A stretch of DNA of 64,000 nucleotides. Source: Chroococcidiopsis thermalis PCC 7203 (GTDB lineage: Bacteria; Cyanobacteriota; Cyanobacteriia; Cyanobacteriales; Chroococcidiopsidaceae). The notes under the pieces are model-generated. The model worked only from the letters and a program-made list of their open reading frames with translations, searched no databases and was not told where the DNA came from. This document shows positions 1-8,787 of the stretch, piece after piece. The position numbers and the translations under genes were made by a program. Each line of letters opens with the position of its first letter. Within the stretch, counting starts at the first letter, position 1. The stretch spans positions 1,042,336 through 1,106,335 of the forward strand of contig NC_019695.1 of NCBI RefSeq assembly GCF_000317125.1. The letters are read 5' to 3'.

Positions 1-167
1 AGCTTGTGCTGAAGAATTCTCCTTGTTACATTGGCGTACGACCTGGTGATACCGATCTTTTACAAAGAGTTAATGCGATTATTACAGATTTGAAAACATC
101 GGGAAAGTTGAATAGTTTTTCTCAGAAATGGTTGGGAGAACCTCTGGCAGAATTGCCTACTGTATAA
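1..167 (+). CDS. ABC transporter substrate-binding protein, C-terminal end (partial)
   Basis: The open frame enters from the left edge (first full codon at base 3) and stops at 165-167, leaving about 54 residues. They include YIGVRPGDTDLLQRVN and end in KWLGEPLAELPTV. The 'GVRxGDxxLLxxVN' stretch and the 'K(W)LG' ending are typical of the last helices of family-3 periplasmic solute-binding proteins for polar amino acids. The gene lies about 100 bp before a polar-amino-acid-type ATPase on the same strand, so the two probably form one importer, with a permease in or upstream of the missing part. The substrate cannot be told from this fragment; the purine-catabolism neighbours make a nitrogenous compound plausible. 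Confidence 0.75.
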   Translation, partial: LVLKNSPCYIGVRPGDTDLLQRVNAIITDLKTSGKLNSFSQKWLGEPLAELPTV

Positions 168-204
168 AAAGTCAAAAGTCAAAAGTTAAAAGTCAAAAGT
201 CAAA
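167..204. repeat. Tandem AAAAGTC heptamer repeat
   Basis: Five heptamer units (AAAAGTC, one AAAAGTT) follow directly on the stop codon of the upstream gene. This is a short tandemly repeated repetitive (STRR) sequence of the cyanobacterial kind; the same unit recurs at 38540-38575 and, on the other strand, near 38977-39003 and 63920-63950. Confidence 0.85.
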
Positions 205-268
205 TGTATAGTGGGCATTGTCCACCATGCAAATAGATATAAATAGTTAATGGGAAAAGTATCAGTTT

Positions 269-1057
269 ATGGCATACTCTCACTCCGCAATAAGTTCAAG
301 TAATATCGCTAGTACTGACTTAGAGCCAATTGTTATTGCTAGAAACGTGGAAAAGTGGTATGGCAATAATTTCCACGTTTTGAAAGGCGTTAGCCTGACA
401 GTTAATCGAGGTGAAGTCGTGGTTTTAATGGGACCATCTGGTTCGGGTAAATCAACTTTTATTCGGACTTTCAATGGTTTGGAGCCTTATCAAAAAGGTA
501 GCATTGAAATTGATGGAACGAAGATTTCTCATAATCTCAAAAATATCGAAATCGTACGTCGAGAAGTGGGAATGGTGTTTCAACAATTTAATTTATTTCC
601 TCATTTAACTGTACTAAAAAACGTGACTCTCGCTCCAATTCATTTGCGCGGAATGACAAAAAGCAAGGCTGAAGAAATGGCGATGCAACTATTAGAAAGA
701 GTCGGAATCGACCATCAAGCAAATAAATATCCAGGTCAACTATCTGGCGGACAACAACAACGAGTGGCGATCGCGCGTGCTTTAGCAATGAAACCAAAAG
801 TCATGTTATTTGACGAACCAACATCAGCTCTCGATCCAGAAATGGTACAAGAAGTATTGCAGGTAATGCGATCGCTGGCTAATTCTGGGATGACGATGGT
901 TTGCGTGACTCATGAAGTTGGTTTTGCTCGCGAAGTTGCCGATCGCGTTATCTTTCTAGCTGATGGTTGTTTAATAGAAGATACCACACCATCGGAATTT
1001 TTCAATAACCCAAAAGAAGAGAGAACTAAAAAGTTTCTGTCGCAGATTTTGCACTGA
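269..1057 (+). CDS. Polar amino-acid-type ABC transporter ATP-binding protein (GlnQ/HisP family)
   Basis: The 262-residue protein is the cytoplasmic ATPase of an import ABC system. Walker A is GPSGSGKS at about residues 55-62, the Q-loop lies in FQQFNLFPH (about 105-112), the signature LSGGQQQR is at 158-165, Walker [14 protein letters not shown] at 178-190, and the switch His is in VTHE. The [13 protein letters not shown] stretch is characteristic of the polar amino acid (glutamine/histidine) subfamily. It follows the solute-binding protein fragment and is followed by uraH and uraD on the same strand, so it may be cotranscribed with urate catabolism genes and import a related nitrogen compound; that is inference. 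An N-terminal extension of about 20 residues precedes the ABC core. Confidence 0.9.
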   Translation: MAYSHSAISSSNIASTDLEPIVIARNVEKWYGNNFHVLKGVSLTVNRGEVVVLMGPSGSGKSTFIRTFNGLEPYQKGSIEIDGTKISHNLKNIEIVRREVGMVFQQFNLFPHLTVLKNVTLAPIHLRGMTKSKAEEMAMQLLERVGIDHQANKYPGQLSGGQQQRVAIARALAMKPKVMLFDEPTSALDPEMVQEVLQVMRSLANSGMTMVCVTHEVGFAREVADRVIFLADGCLIEDTTPSEFFNNPKEERTKKFLSQILH

Positions 1058-1119
1058 ATTCCTGTTAAAATCCGAACGATGTATCAGCGCGATCGCAAAT
1101 TATATTTGCATTGATAAAT

Positions 1120-1479
1120 ATGGTAGGTAAACTTACTACACATGTCTTAGACACAGCTCAAGGTTGTCCCGCTCGACAAATGACAATTGAATTGTGGTCG
1201 GTTAGCTCAAATGGAGAAAAAACGCTATTAAAAACTATTCATACTAATAATGACGGTCGTACGGACTCACCATTATTAGTAGATGAAGAACTCAAATCAG
1301 GTATTTATGAACTAGTTTTTTCTGTCGGCGATTACTTTACCAAACATATAGAGAACCTACCTCAGCCAGCTTTTCTCGATCGCGTACCGTTACAATTCGG
1401 AGTCGCCGATCCTAATTCTCACTATCACGTTCCCTTACTCGTTTCTCCCTGGTCTTATAGTACTTATCGAGGTAGTTAA
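1120..1479 (+). CDS. uraH: 5-Hydroxyisourate hydrolase (transthyretin-like)
   Basis: UraH hydrolyses 5-hydroxyisourate, the first product of urate oxidation, to OHCU. From the ATG at 1120 the protein has 119 residues, the usual size. It shows both family signatures: the N-terminal LTTHVLDTAQGCPA with the catalytic His, the Arg in NDGRTD, and the C-terminal YHVPLLVSPWSYSTYRGS with the invariant YRGS ending. A TTG nine bases upstream could extend it by three residues but is less likely. It lies 84 bp before uraD, the next enzyme of the pathway, and the urate hydroxylase gene is about 6 kb away, so the urate route is well supported. Confidence 0.96.
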   Translation: MVGKLTTHVLDTAQGCPARQMTIELWSVSSNGEKTLLKTIHTNNDGRTDSPLLVDEELKSGIYELVFSVGDYFTKHIENLPQPAFLDRVPLQFGVADPNSHYHVPLLVSPWSYSTYRGS

Positions 1480-1494
1480 GCTTAATTTGGATCG

Positions 1495-1537
1495 CGCAAA
1501 GACGCAAAGGCGCAAAAGTGTTCTTTGCGTCTTTGCG
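1495..1537. repeat. Perfect hairpin repeat of the CGCAAAGACGCAAAG type
   Basis: A perfect 15-bp inverted repeat (CGCAAAGACGCAAAG and its complement) with a 13-base loop lies between uraH and uraD. It probably comes from a dispersed palindromic repeat and could act as an attenuating or RNA-stabilising hairpin in the uraH-uraD message. Confidence 0.8.
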
Positions 1538-1562
1538 TGACAATTCTTTTCTAGGTAACTTG

Positions 1563-2063
1563 ATGATGATTTCTCTAACAGAACTGAACCAAATGAGCCA
1601 AGATGAGTTTGTAAAAACCTTGGGAGCAGTGTTTGAAGATACGCCCGCGATCGCTTATCATGCCTGGTACGAGCGACCGTTTAAAAACGTAGCGCAATTA
1701 CATCAAACAATGGTAGATGTTGTCAGAACTGCCAGTCAAGACGCACAAATAGAACTCATTCAGGCACATCCTGACTTAGGTAGTAAAGCCAAAATGGCAA
1801 TGGCATCGGTACAAGAACAAGCTGGTGCAGGTTTAGACCGTCTTACACCTGAAGAATACGATCGCTTTTTATCTCTAAACCAAGCCTATAAAAATAAGTT
1901 TGATTTTCCGTTTATTATTGCCGTTAAAAATCACACAAAAGATAGCATTCTTGCAGCTTTTGAACAACGGTTGCAAAATTCTATTGAAACAGAACGAAAC
2001 CAAGCTTTAGCAGAAATTTTTCAAATTGCTAAATTTCGTTTAGATGCGATCGTATCACAGTAG
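1563..2063 (+). CDS. uraD: OHCU decarboxylase (2-oxo-4-hydroxy-4-carboxy-5-ureidoimidazoline decarboxylase)
   Basis: UraD converts OHCU stereospecifically to S-allantoin, the step after UraH. The protein has about 166 residues from ATG 1563 (a second ATG follows at 1566). Family marks are AHPDLGSKAK with the catalytic His, the E in VQEQAGAG, LNQAYKNKFDFPFI with the conserved F-x-FPFI motif, and the C-terminal EIFQIAKFRLDAI. A longer GTG-started reading (1518) would begin inside the hairpin repeat between uraH and uraD and is rejected. The stop codon overlaps a terminator hairpin. Confidence 0.95.
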   Translation: MMISLTELNQMSQDEFVKTLGAVFEDTPAIAYHAWYERPFKNVAQLHQTMVDVVRTASQDAQIELIQAHPDLGSKAKMAMASVQEQAGAGLDRLTPEEYDRFLSLNQAYKNKFDFPFIIAVKNHTKDSILAAFEQRLQNSIETERNQALAEIFQIAKFRLDAIVSQ

Positions 2064-2104
2064 GGGTGCATAACTATGCGCCCCTACCAATGTTTGATTT
2101 TTTA
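2060..2104. terminator. Terminator hairpin between uraD and the porin gene
   Basis: The arms GTAGGGG...CCCCTAC with inner GCATA/TATGC form a strong hairpin at 2060-2087, followed by a T-rich run to 2104. It lies between two convergent genes and can serve both. The core also belongs to the GTAGGGG-type palindromic repeats seen elsewhere in the window. Confidence 0.7.
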
Positions 2105-3832
2105 AAACTTAAACTGAGCGCGTAAATTACCTACATAAATATTAGGATTGTCACTGAAATTATTCGGATTGGCAATCAAATAAAACGCGGGAACTAGAGC
2201 AATGTTATCCGTAATTGGGTAATAGTAAGTTGCCTCAAACTCATATTGTACGCCGCCATCACCACCACCAGAAACTAAAAAGTTCCGACCGTCTAAAACA
2301 GCAAATGGTCTGAGATAGGAAAATGTTAACAATGCTCCTTCTTTACCTAAATCGGGAAAAGCTAATCCTGCTTGAATTGCCTGTACGTCAACTTCTCCAT
2401 CCAGTCGTCCATCTGTAGTAGGTTTAACATTCGTACTCGCATAGGTATATCGTCCAAATAAACCAATGCCTTGAGTTACTAACCAATCAAAATTGAAGTT
2501 CCAAGTGTTAGCTGTAGCATCTTCAATTGAACCGCCAAACCCATCATCGACAAAACCATAAATCGGTTCGCCAATTGCGCCACCTACCCGTCCGTTCACT
2601 GCTTGAATGTTAGAACGGTTGTAGAGAAATCTCAAGTTCAAATTCTTGCCAGGAGCAAAGGCTAATTCTGCTGTAATTGTGTTAGTTGGTTTAAATAAAC
2701 CTTGACTAGGATTACTAGAAGTATTGAACGCAGAACCAGAAAGAAATTCTGTATTCTCGCCTAAATAACCAGCAGTTAATTTGAATTGGTCGTTAATTTC
2801 CCAGGCTACGACTGCTCCTGAACCTCTATCGACGGAATTAAGAAGAGTACTACCAATCGAGTTGTAGCTACTTGCTCCGGTTAAATATAGAGTGAAGCGG
2901 TTATTGTCAAAATGACGAAACCAGTTAACGCGAGGACCAACTGTAAATTGTAGACTTTTCCCAACCGGAAAACTATAGAATAATTCGCGCACGATGACAT
3001 TATTATCCGCTCCCGTCACACCTTTTTGATCCGTGTAAGGTACGCCAAAGGTATTAAATAAACCAGCAGAAGCAAATGTATTTGCAGGAGAATTCCCATT
3101 CCCGGCTACGAGTTGGGTGACGAGGCTATCCTTACCTGTGAATGAAGTGTTGAAATTGAGGAAAAGGTAATCGCTGAAGGTAACATTAGGGTCATCGCTA
3201 ATCGTCCGGCGTACAGGTCTACCATCAGCTCCCCGCGCCGGAACAAAAACACTGGTTCCCTCTGCTGTTATATCTCCATCGGCAAAAGCTCCAGTCACGT
3301 TGAGGAAGATATTAGCAGTTAGTTTTGTCGTCGTGGAAAATTGATTTGCTTCTAATTCTGCTGTTTGTGTTTCCAAAGCATCGACACGACGACGCATAGT
3401 CGCAATTTCAGCTGCAAATTCTGCTTGCAGAGCTTGCAAGGTGTCTAAGTCCTGTTTGTCTACTACATCGGCGCTGGCTGTAGCAATGAGTTCGTTGACT
3501 CTGTCTAAACAGGCATTCAACCCAGCCGCAAACTCATATCTCGTTAATGCACGATTACCGCGATAAGTTCCATCAGGATAGCCAGCAATGCAACCGTATC
3601 TTTCTACTAAAGATTGTAATGCTTGAAATGCCCAATCTGTAGGTTGTACGTCCGAAAGCTGAGATACAGATGTGACTTGTGCCATAATATCTAGATCGGT
3701 CTGAGATGATTCTAAATTATTCTCATTTGCCTCTACTGGTAGTACGCCGATTGAAAGACTTGCTGCTAATAAACTTAACCACAAAGTTATTTTAGCTGTC
3801 GCTTTTACTTGACAGAAAAAACCTGAATCCAT
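2102..3832 (-). CDS. SLH-domain OprB-family carbohydrate-selective porin
   Basis: The 576-residue outer-membrane protein has an N-terminal signal segment (hydrophobic stretch about residues 12-33), an SLH domain at about 55-115 (AFQALQSLVERYGCIAGYPDGTYRGNRALTRYEF is recognisable in parts), a coiled-coil spacer (about 120-165, ALQAEFAAEIATMRRRVDAL) and a long beta-barrel of the OprB type ending in a terminal Phe (GNLRAQFKF). Such SLH-anchored porins are the general outer-membrane channels of cyanobacteria for small organic and inorganic solutes. Its promoter region carries one copy of the 13-bp palindrome and a GTA-N8-TAC sequence, so this porin is likely the outer-membrane gate for the purine/ureide uptake system. 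It is convergent with uraD. Confidence 0.9.
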   Translation of the reverse strand: MDSGFFCQVKATAKITLWLSLLAASLSIGVLPVEANENNLESSQTDLDIMAQVTSVSQLSDVQPTDWAFQALQSLVERYGCIAGYPDGTYRGNRALTRYEFAAGLNACLDRVNELIATASADVVDKQDLDTLQALQAEFAAEIATMRRRVDALETQTAELEANQFSTTTKLTANIFLNVTGAFADGDITAEGTSVFVPARGADGRPVRRTISDDPNVTFSDYLFLNFNTSFTGKDSLVTQLVAGNGNSPANTFASAGLFNTFGVPYTDQKGVTGADNNVIVRELFYSFPVGKSLQFTVGPRVNWFRHFDNNRFTLYLTGASSYNSIGSTLLNSVDRGSGAVVAWEINDQFKLTAGYLGENTEFLSGSAFNTSSNPSQGLFKPTNTITAELAFAPGKNLNLRFLYNRSNIQAVNGRVGGAIGEPIYGFVDDGFGGSIEDATANTWNFNFDWLVTQGIGLFGRYTYASTNVKPTTDGRLDGEVDVQAIQAGLAFPDLGKEGALLTFSYLRPFAVLDGRNFLVSGGGDGGVQYEFEATYYYPITDNIALVPAFYLIANPNNFSDNPNIYVGNLRAQFKF

Positions 3833-3961
3833 GACTCCTCACACGCATAGCAAACTGGCAATAACAGATAGCAATCTGTCTTACTCTAAACAATTTAAAA
3901 ATTGAAAAAACAGATTTATAGTGGCGATCGCACTCTAGAATTAAACTCGATCCAATGTCGA

Positions 3962-3975
3962 GTACACATCCTTAC
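3962..3975 (-). promoter_or_regulatory. Candidate NtcA box upstream of the porin
   Basis: GTACACATCCTTAC fits GTA-N8-TAC exactly. On the minus strand a TAGAGT element (form TAN3T) follows after 24 bases, close to the 22-23 usual for NtcA-activated promoters, and the porin ATG is 130 bp away. GTA-N8-TAC is short enough to occur by chance, so this is suggestive only. Confidence 0.45.
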
Positions 3976-4006
3976 TTTTAGCTTTCAAGACCCGATCGGC
4001 TTGCAA

Positions 4007-4019
4007 GCATACTGTATAC
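4007..4019. promoter_or_regulatory. GntR-type operator copy 1 (GCATACTGTATAC)
   Basis: It matches GTATAC-N-GTATAC with one change. It lies 31 bp upstream of the candidate NtcA box and about 175 bp before the porin start. Confidence 0.65.
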
Positions 4020-4159
4020 GCTAGTGTAACTTGAGTGAAAAAATTGTAATTCCAACTACAAAAAAGTCTAGATCGCAGTACGAACTTTCGATCTAGACGC
4101 GATTGTTATTCTAGAAATCCCTAGCTCGAAAAATCTCCTTTGGCAGACGTTGAGAGATT

Positions 4160-4435
4160 TTAATTCATCAACAGCCAAAGTTTTTGCAGCGAACTGGTGG
4201 AATTTTCTTGTTGCTCGAATTCCTTGTTAGCCCAGCACCGTTCAATATACTCTACTTGTTGTTCGCGATCGACTAATTCATCGACAAGTAAGGAAATTAG
4301 GACTCGCCAAGCAAAGTCCAATCCTAACTTAAATGTAGAAGCTTTACCATCTGGATTGGGAATTCGGCTGGGAATGAGTTCTAATTGTTGGTAGTTTTCC
4401 CACTGAGAGTTGCTTGTTTGGCTGAGAGTTTTCAC
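4160..4435 (-). CDS. Small conserved-looking protein of unknown function
   Basis: The 91-residue protein is soluble, with no signal peptide or membrane segment. A strong ribosome-binding site, GAGGAGG (plus-strand 4442-4448), lies six bases before the GTG at 4433-4435; this decides the start over a TTG five codons upstream. Visible features are a basic/aromatic N-terminus (SQWENYQQLELIPSRI), a predicted helical middle (FAWRVLISLLVDELVDREQQ) and an acidic/Gln-rich C-terminus. I do not recognise the family. The strong RBS and clean composition argue that it is real. It is divergent from the ABM-domain membrane protein. Confidence 0.6.
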   Translation of the reverse strand: MKTLSQTSNSQWENYQQLELIPSRIPNPDGKASTFKLGLDFAWRVLISLLVDELVDREQQVEYIERCWANKEFEQQENSTSSLQKLWLLMN

Positions 4436-4757
4436 AATCGTCCTCCTCAATTAAAGTCATTGCAGGAGGCACTTCTAAACCTGTCACCACGACGCTTGAC
4501 AATTACGCGAGTTAGAATTGCGCGGTTTGTGAGCGTATGTCCGAATCTTTTTCCGTGCCTTAAGATACATTTTTATTATATAACAAGATGAACTCTTGTT
4601 ACATATCTGTATTTAGAAACATTTTTGCTCTGTCGGCTCTCTCTTTGAGCAGAGATAAAAGCTGTATTCAGCTAGCTCAAAACCCTTCTGGAAAAGAATT
4701 TCGATCGAAAATGCTAGTTTGAAATATGGCACGATTTTCTACTCTTCCAACTAGCTA
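4436..4757. other. Divergent promoter region without genes
   Basis: It separates the minus-strand small gene (RBS at 4442-4448) from the plus-strand ABM-domain gene. AT-rich stretches around 4570-4620 could hold promoters, but I see no clear -35/-10 pair, operator palindrome or repeat. Confidence 0.5.
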
Positions 4758-5438
4758 ATGCTCAACTCAGATGATGAGGAAATTTTTTATTCCAGCGTGG
4801 CGATCGAATACATTGTGCCACAGGGGAAAGAAGCTGTTTTTCTCAAATGGCACGATCGCTTAGTGAGTGCTGCCGCACATTACGAGGGGTTTACTCGCAC
4901 AGATCTCTGTCCGCCTCTGGAATGTCGCGATGGAGTCGTCAAATGGTATTCCATCATGCACTTCGACACACCGACTCGGTTAAATCGGTGGCTGCAATCA
5001 AGCGATCGCGATCGCGTGATGGAGTCAGGACGAGAGATTTTCCAAATTTACAAATTCAAGTCATTGACGACTGGCTTAGAGGGATGGTTTTCTCTCCAGT
5101 CTGGTATAGAGAAAACGAGTTTGGGTCTCCCAGCATGGAAGCAAGTCTTATCGGTAGTTCTGGGATTGTATCCCACAGTCATGACGCAATCGAGAGTATT
5201 TGCTGCTTTTGGTATCATGCAGTCTTGGTCGCCTGCTAGTTCGATGTTGGTGAATAACCTGATAACATCCTCAATTTTGACGTGGTTGGTGATGCCATTG
5301 GTAACGCGGTTCATGAGATTTTGGCTACAACCTGCTTTTCGTTTAAGTTCGGTTAAAACCGATTTAATTGGAACCGCGATCGCGTTGATTGCACTGGGAA
5401 TGATGGCAATATTATTCGAGCAGTTGTCCAAATCATAA
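4758..5438 (+). CDS. Antibiotic-biosynthesis-monooxygenase (ABM) domain membrane protein
   Basis: The first ~105 of 226 residues form a dimeric alpha-beta barrel of the ABM type ([20 protein letters not shown], then an aromatic [13 protein letters not shown] segment and [19 protein letters not shown]). The second half has three or four hydrophobic helices (about 125-150, 155-180, 200-222). This architecture is common in bacteria as 'antibiotic biosynthesis monooxygenase' fused to a small membrane domain; its reaction is unknown. It lies between the porin and nucleobase permease genes of the purine cluster, which hints at, but does not prove, a role there. Confidence 0.8.
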   Translation: MLNSDDEEIFYSSVAIEYIVPQGKEAVFLKWHDRLVSAAAHYEGFTRTDLCPPLECRDGVVKWYSIMHFDTPTRLNRWLQSSDRDRVMESGREIFQIYKFKSLTTGLEGWFSLQSGIEKTSLGLPAWKQVLSVVLGLYPTVMTQSRVFAAFGIMQSWSPASSMLVNNLITSSILTWLVMPLVTRFMRFWLQPAFRLSSVKTDLIGTAIALIALGMMAILFEQLSKS

Positions 5439-5513
5439 AACGCATTCATCGCACTTCGATCGCACCACTTAATATTTCAGATCCGCAGCAGGCTTGTGTT
5501 GTTAGAAGTTTTA

Positions 5514-5526
5514 GTATACTGTATAC
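5514..5526. promoter_or_regulatory. GntR-type operator copy 2 (GTATACTGTATAC)
   Basis: A perfect GTATAC-N-GTATAC palindrome between the ABM-domain gene and the nucleobase permease. Confidence 0.75.
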
Positions 5527-5656
5527 CATATCTATCGAGTTTATGTTTAGACAGCAATGCTCGATGCTTGCAATTTCCTGACTACGTGACAATCCTAGAA
5601 GTAATTTAACAATTTTAGACAGCGACCAAACGAACATTTTTGTAAATTGATGTTTT

Positions 5657-5670
5657 GTAGCCAAAAATAC
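5657..5670 (+). promoter_or_regulatory. Candidate NtcA box upstream of the permease
   Basis: GTAGCCAAAAATAC fits GTA-N8-TAC exactly, about 130 bp downstream of operator copy 2. No ideal TAN3T box is seen at 22-23 bases, so support is weak. Confidence 0.35.
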
Positions 5671-5939
5671 AGAATATTAAATCTGGAGACAATTTGTATT
5701 TCAATCGCTAAATAATTTTAAGTTGGCGAGTCAAGAGAGGAGAGATAAACGATCGTGAATTGTATTAAATAATGCAAAAACTCGCGAGAGAGTTGAGATT
5801 TAATGACAAATTAGTAGTAAAAATCGACTAAACTCCAGCAGGCGATCGTTGGGAAAAAAAGAGGCGATCGCGCGTGCATGACAATAACGAAAATAGTTTT
5901 ATAAACCTCGCAAATAAGCGCTGAATTTGAGGAATCCTG

Positions 5940-7391
5940 ATGGCAAAAGTGAGTGTTCAATCGACTCCGCAAACTGAGGAGCGCAACGCTGTAGCACCTG
6001 TCAATAGGCTAATCTACGGACTGAACGACAAGCCTCCATTTATCGAAGCAGTGCTAGCAGCCATGCAGCACGTTCTAGCGATCTTTGTCGGTATTATTAC
6101 TCCTCCGTTGCTGATTGCCAACGCTTTAAAGCTGAACCCAACTGACACTAGCTACGTCGTCAGTATGTCACTGTTTATTTCAGGAGTCTCGACATTCATT
6201 CAAGCTAGAAAAATTGGACCAATTGGTTCGGGATTGCTCAGCATTCAGGGAACTAGCTTCTCTTTTCTAGTGCCCATTATCTCCGCAGGGACAGCAGTAG
6301 TCGCAGCCGGAGGAACCCCAGAAAGAGCGTTGAGCTTAATCTTTGGCTTGTGCTTCTTTGGCGCGTTTATTGAAATAATCTTGAGCCGCTTCTTACACCT
6401 AGTTAGAAAAATTATCTCTCCCCTAGTCACGGGTACGATTGTTTGCGTCATCGGTCTGACCCTGATCAAAACGGGGATTATCAGTATGGGTGGAGGGGTA
6501 GCAGCGCAAAGAAACGGTACTTTCGGCAGCTTGCAAAACATAGGCGTTGCCACATTGGTACTGCTGACCATCATCGTGCTGAACGTGAGTAAAAAGCCAA
6601 TGCTGAGGATGGCTTCAGTTGTCATTGGACTGCTAGTCGGCTACGCTGTGGCAAGCGTGTTAGGCATGGTTAACTTCAGCGGTTTGGGAAATTTGCCGTT
6701 AATCGCCTTGCCAATTCCATTTCGTTATGGACTGAGCTTTGACTTTGCTGCTTTCGTACCATTTATTCTGCTTTATATCATCACCACAGTAGAATCGATT
6801 GGCGACCTCACAGCCACATCAGCGGTATCTGGAGAGCCAATTAAAGGCGCGACTTACATGCGGCGAATCAAAGGGGGAATTTTAGGAGATGGCGTAAATT
6901 CTCTGATTGCGGCATTATTCAATACATTTCCCAACACGACATTCAGTCAGAATAATGGCGTGATTCAAATTACAGGTGTGGGTAGTCGCTATATCGGCTA
7001 CTACATTGCAGCCATACTTGCCTTTTTGGGTCTATTTCCAATTGTGGGTGGGATCTTCCAAACCTTACCGCAAGCTGTGTTGGGTGGTTCCACGATTATC
7101 ATGTTCGGCTCAATTGTTGTCGCAGGAATTAACATTCTCTCATCAGTAGAACTCGATCGCCGTGCGATGGTAATTGTCGGTACATCCTTGGCAATGGGGT
7201 TAGGGGTGACTTACACGCCGGAAATTGTTGATGCATTGCCACTAGCAATTAAAAACGTTCTCTCTTCTGGAATTTCCGCCGGAGGACTGACAGCTATCTT
7301 ATTAAATTGGTTGTTGCCTTACGAGCAAAAAGAGGTTCTTGTTGGGCAAGACGATTCTAATGCTGACGAACTTGCAGAGTTAGAAGCATGA
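5940..7391 (+). CDS. NCS2-family nucleobase (xanthine/uracil/urate-type) permease
   Basis: The 483-residue inner-membrane protein has about 12-14 hydrophobic segments and the NCS2/NAT (nucleobase-ascorbate transporter) signature QNNGVIQITG at about residues 337-346, which fits [QEP]-N-x-G-x4-T-[RKG]. TTVESIGDLTATS, about 60 residues earlier, is the other conserved NCS2 region. Members import xanthine, urate or uracil with H+ or Na+. The next gene in the same direction encodes a urate hydroxylase, so urate or xanthine is the most likely substrate. The start has a GAGG sequence eight to ten bases upstream. Its upstream region carries the perfect operator copy 2. Confidence 0.92.
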   Translation: MAKVSVQSTPQTEERNAVAPVNRLIYGLNDKPPFIEAVLAAMQHVLAIFVGIITPPLLIANALKLNPTDTSYVVSMSLFISGVSTFIQARKIGPIGSGLLSIQGTSFSFLVPIISAGTAVVAAGGTPERALSLIFGLCFFGAFIEIILSRFLHLVRKIISPLVTGTIVCVIGLTLIKTGIISMGGGVAAQRNGTFGSLQNIGVATLVLLTIIVLNVSKKPMLRMASVVIGLLVGYAVASVLGMVNFSGLGNLPLIALPIPFRYGLSFDFAAFVPFILLYIITTVESIGDLTATSAVSGEPIKGATYMRRIKGGILGDGVNSLIAALFNTFPNTTFSQNNGVIQITGVGSRYIGYYIAAILAFLGLFPIVGGIFQTLPQAVLGGSTIIMFGSIVVAGINILSSVELDRRAMVIVGTSLAMGLGVTYTPEIVDALPLAIKNVLSSGISAGGLTAILLNWLLPYEQKEVLVGQDDSNADELAELEA

Positions 7392-7441
7392 GCAAAATTC
7401 AAAAGTCAAAATTTTGAATTGTTTTGGTCGCTGAGTTGGGA

Positions 7442-7494
7442 CAAGTTAGGTAGAGGCAAGTTACATAGGGGCAAGTTACGCAGGGGCAAAGTTA
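7442..7494. repeat. Four 15-bp-spaced CAAGTTA repeats before hpxO
   Basis: CAAGTTA occurs at 7442, 7457, 7472 and, as CAAAGTTA, at 7487, each preceded by a purine-rich AGG/AGGGG run. The last AGGGG is the only ribosome-binding-like sequence before the ATG at 7497, so the array repeats an RBS-like element. Confidence 0.75.
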
Positions 7495-7496
7495 CA

Positions 7497-8657
7497 ATGT
7501 ATAACCTCAAGGTTGTCATCATCGGTGCGGGAATTGGCGGTTTAACCGCAGGTATCGCTCTGCGTCAGGCAGGGTACGAAGTCGAGATTTATGACAGAGT
7601 CAAAGAACTGCGTCCGGCGGGTGCAGGAATTTCATTGTGGTCGAACGGTGTAAAAGTCCTCAACCGTCTGGGGTTAGGGGAAAAGATGGCGGCGATCGGC
7701 GGCTTGATGGATCGAATGCAATATCTTACCCTTAAGGGGGATGTATTAAGCGATATCGATCTGCATCCCTTAGTCGAGGAAGTCGGGCAGCGTCCCTATC
7801 CAGTCGCTCGTACTGACTTGCAACAAATGCTCTTGGAGGCTTATCCCGGCGAAGTCAAGCTAGAACATAAATGTATTGCAGTCGAACAAGACGAGAATAG
7901 CGTTACGGCAATTTTTGAGAACGGACATCGTACCACAGGCGATCTACTTATAGCAGCAGACGGAGTGCGATCGCTTCTGCGCACGTATGTATTAGGACAA
8001 GAAGTGCAACCCAACTACGGTCATTACGTCAACTGGAATGGTTTAGTTCCCGCCAGCGAAGATTTAGCCGCAAAAAATTCTTGGGTAATTTTTGTCGGCG
8101 AACACAAACGGGCTTCAATGATGCCAGTAGCAGGCGATCGCTTCTACTTCTTTTTTGATGTTCCTTTGCCTAAAGGTACTGTTTCCAGCCCCGAAAATTA
8201 CCGCGCCGAATTGACAGAACACTTTCAAGGCTGGGCGCAACCCGTCCAAAATTTAATTCAGCGTTTCGATCCCTATAAAACAAATCGTTTAGAAATTCAC
8301 GATGTGGGACCGATTGACCGGATGGTACGCGGTAGAGTTGCTTTACTCGGAGATGCCGCGCACGCTACTTGTCCAGATTTGGGACAGGGAGGTTGTCAAG
8401 CAATGGAAGATGGGTTGGTGTTAACTCAATACCTGCTCACAACAAATATTAGTATGGAATATGCCTTAAAACGCTACGAAGCAGACCGGAAAGAACGGAC
8501 TAGCGCTGTAGTTGAAAAAGCCCGCAAACGCGCCGAAATGATTCACGGTAAAGAGCCAGAAATTACCCAAAAATGGTATCAGCAACTTGCACAAGAAGAA
8601 CCAGCAGATGTTAGAGGTGCGATCGCTAAAGTGATTTTAGCTGGACCATTGCGTTGA
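7497..8657 (+). CDS. hpxO: FAD-dependent urate hydroxylase (HpxO-type flavoprotein monooxygenase)
   Basis: Class A flavin monooxygenase that would oxidise urate to 5-hydroxyisourate with NAD(P)H and O2, the cofactor-dependent alternative to uricase. From ATG 7497 it has 386 residues, close to Klebsiella HpxO. The FAD-binding GxGxxG is in VVIIGAGIGGLTAGIALRQA at about 5-24, the DG motif is in LIAADGVRS, and the C-terminal FAD motif is GDAAHATCPDLGQGGCQAME, which resembles the HpxO form. The context (permease just before, uraH and uraD for the next two steps) supports urate as substrate. Related hydroxylases of salicylate or hydroxybenzoate share the fold, so biochemical proof is still needed. 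A longer reading from TTG 7419 would translate the tandem repeat and is rejected. Confidence 0.85.
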   Translation: MYNLKVVIIGAGIGGLTAGIALRQAGYEVEIYDRVKELRPAGAGISLWSNGVKVLNRLGLGEKMAAIGGLMDRMQYLTLKGDVLSDIDLHPLVEEVGQRPYPVARTDLQQMLLEAYPGEVKLEHKCIAVEQDENSVTAIFENGHRTTGDLLIAADGVRSLLRTYVLGQEVQPNYGHYVNWNGLVPASEDLAAKNSWVIFVGEHKRASMMPVAGDRFYFFFDVPLPKGTVSSPENYRAELTEHFQGWAQPVQNLIQRFDPYKTNRLEIHDVGPIDRMVRGRVALLGDAAHATCPDLGQGGCQAMEDGLVLTQYLLTTNISMEYALKRYEADRKERTSAVVEKARKRAEMIHGKEPEITQKWYQQLAQEEPADVRGAIAKVILAGPLR

Positions 8658-8787
8658 GGGAATTCGGAATTAAAAACTCTTGACAAGATTTTTCCCTTAG
8701 AGCAAACTCAAGTAGCCTTTGAATATCTCGAAGAGGAGAGGTATTTTGGCAAAGTGGCGATCGCTTTCTAGTATTCCTGGCTGAGCT

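Larger units (their letters stand above)
3833..4159. other. Upstream region of the porin gene
   Basis: This stretch has no gene. It holds a HIP1-like site, a GTA-N8-TAC sequence at 3962-3975 and the 13-bp palindrome at 4007-4019. It separates the porin (reading leftwards) from the 3' end of a small gene at 4160. Confidence 0.7.
5439..5939. other. Long leader upstream of the nucleobase permease
   Basis: About 500 bp without a convincing gene. It contains a perfect copy of the 13-bp palindrome (5514-5526), a GTA-N8-TAC sequence (5657-5670), and a GAGG ribosome-binding site just before the permease ATG. The distance from operator to start (over 400 bp) suggests a long 5' leader or more than one promoter. 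Confidence 0.65.

Noticed and set aside
5446-5664. Minus-strand open frame of 72 codons
   Set aside because: It covers operator copy 2 and has no RBS or recognisable motif.
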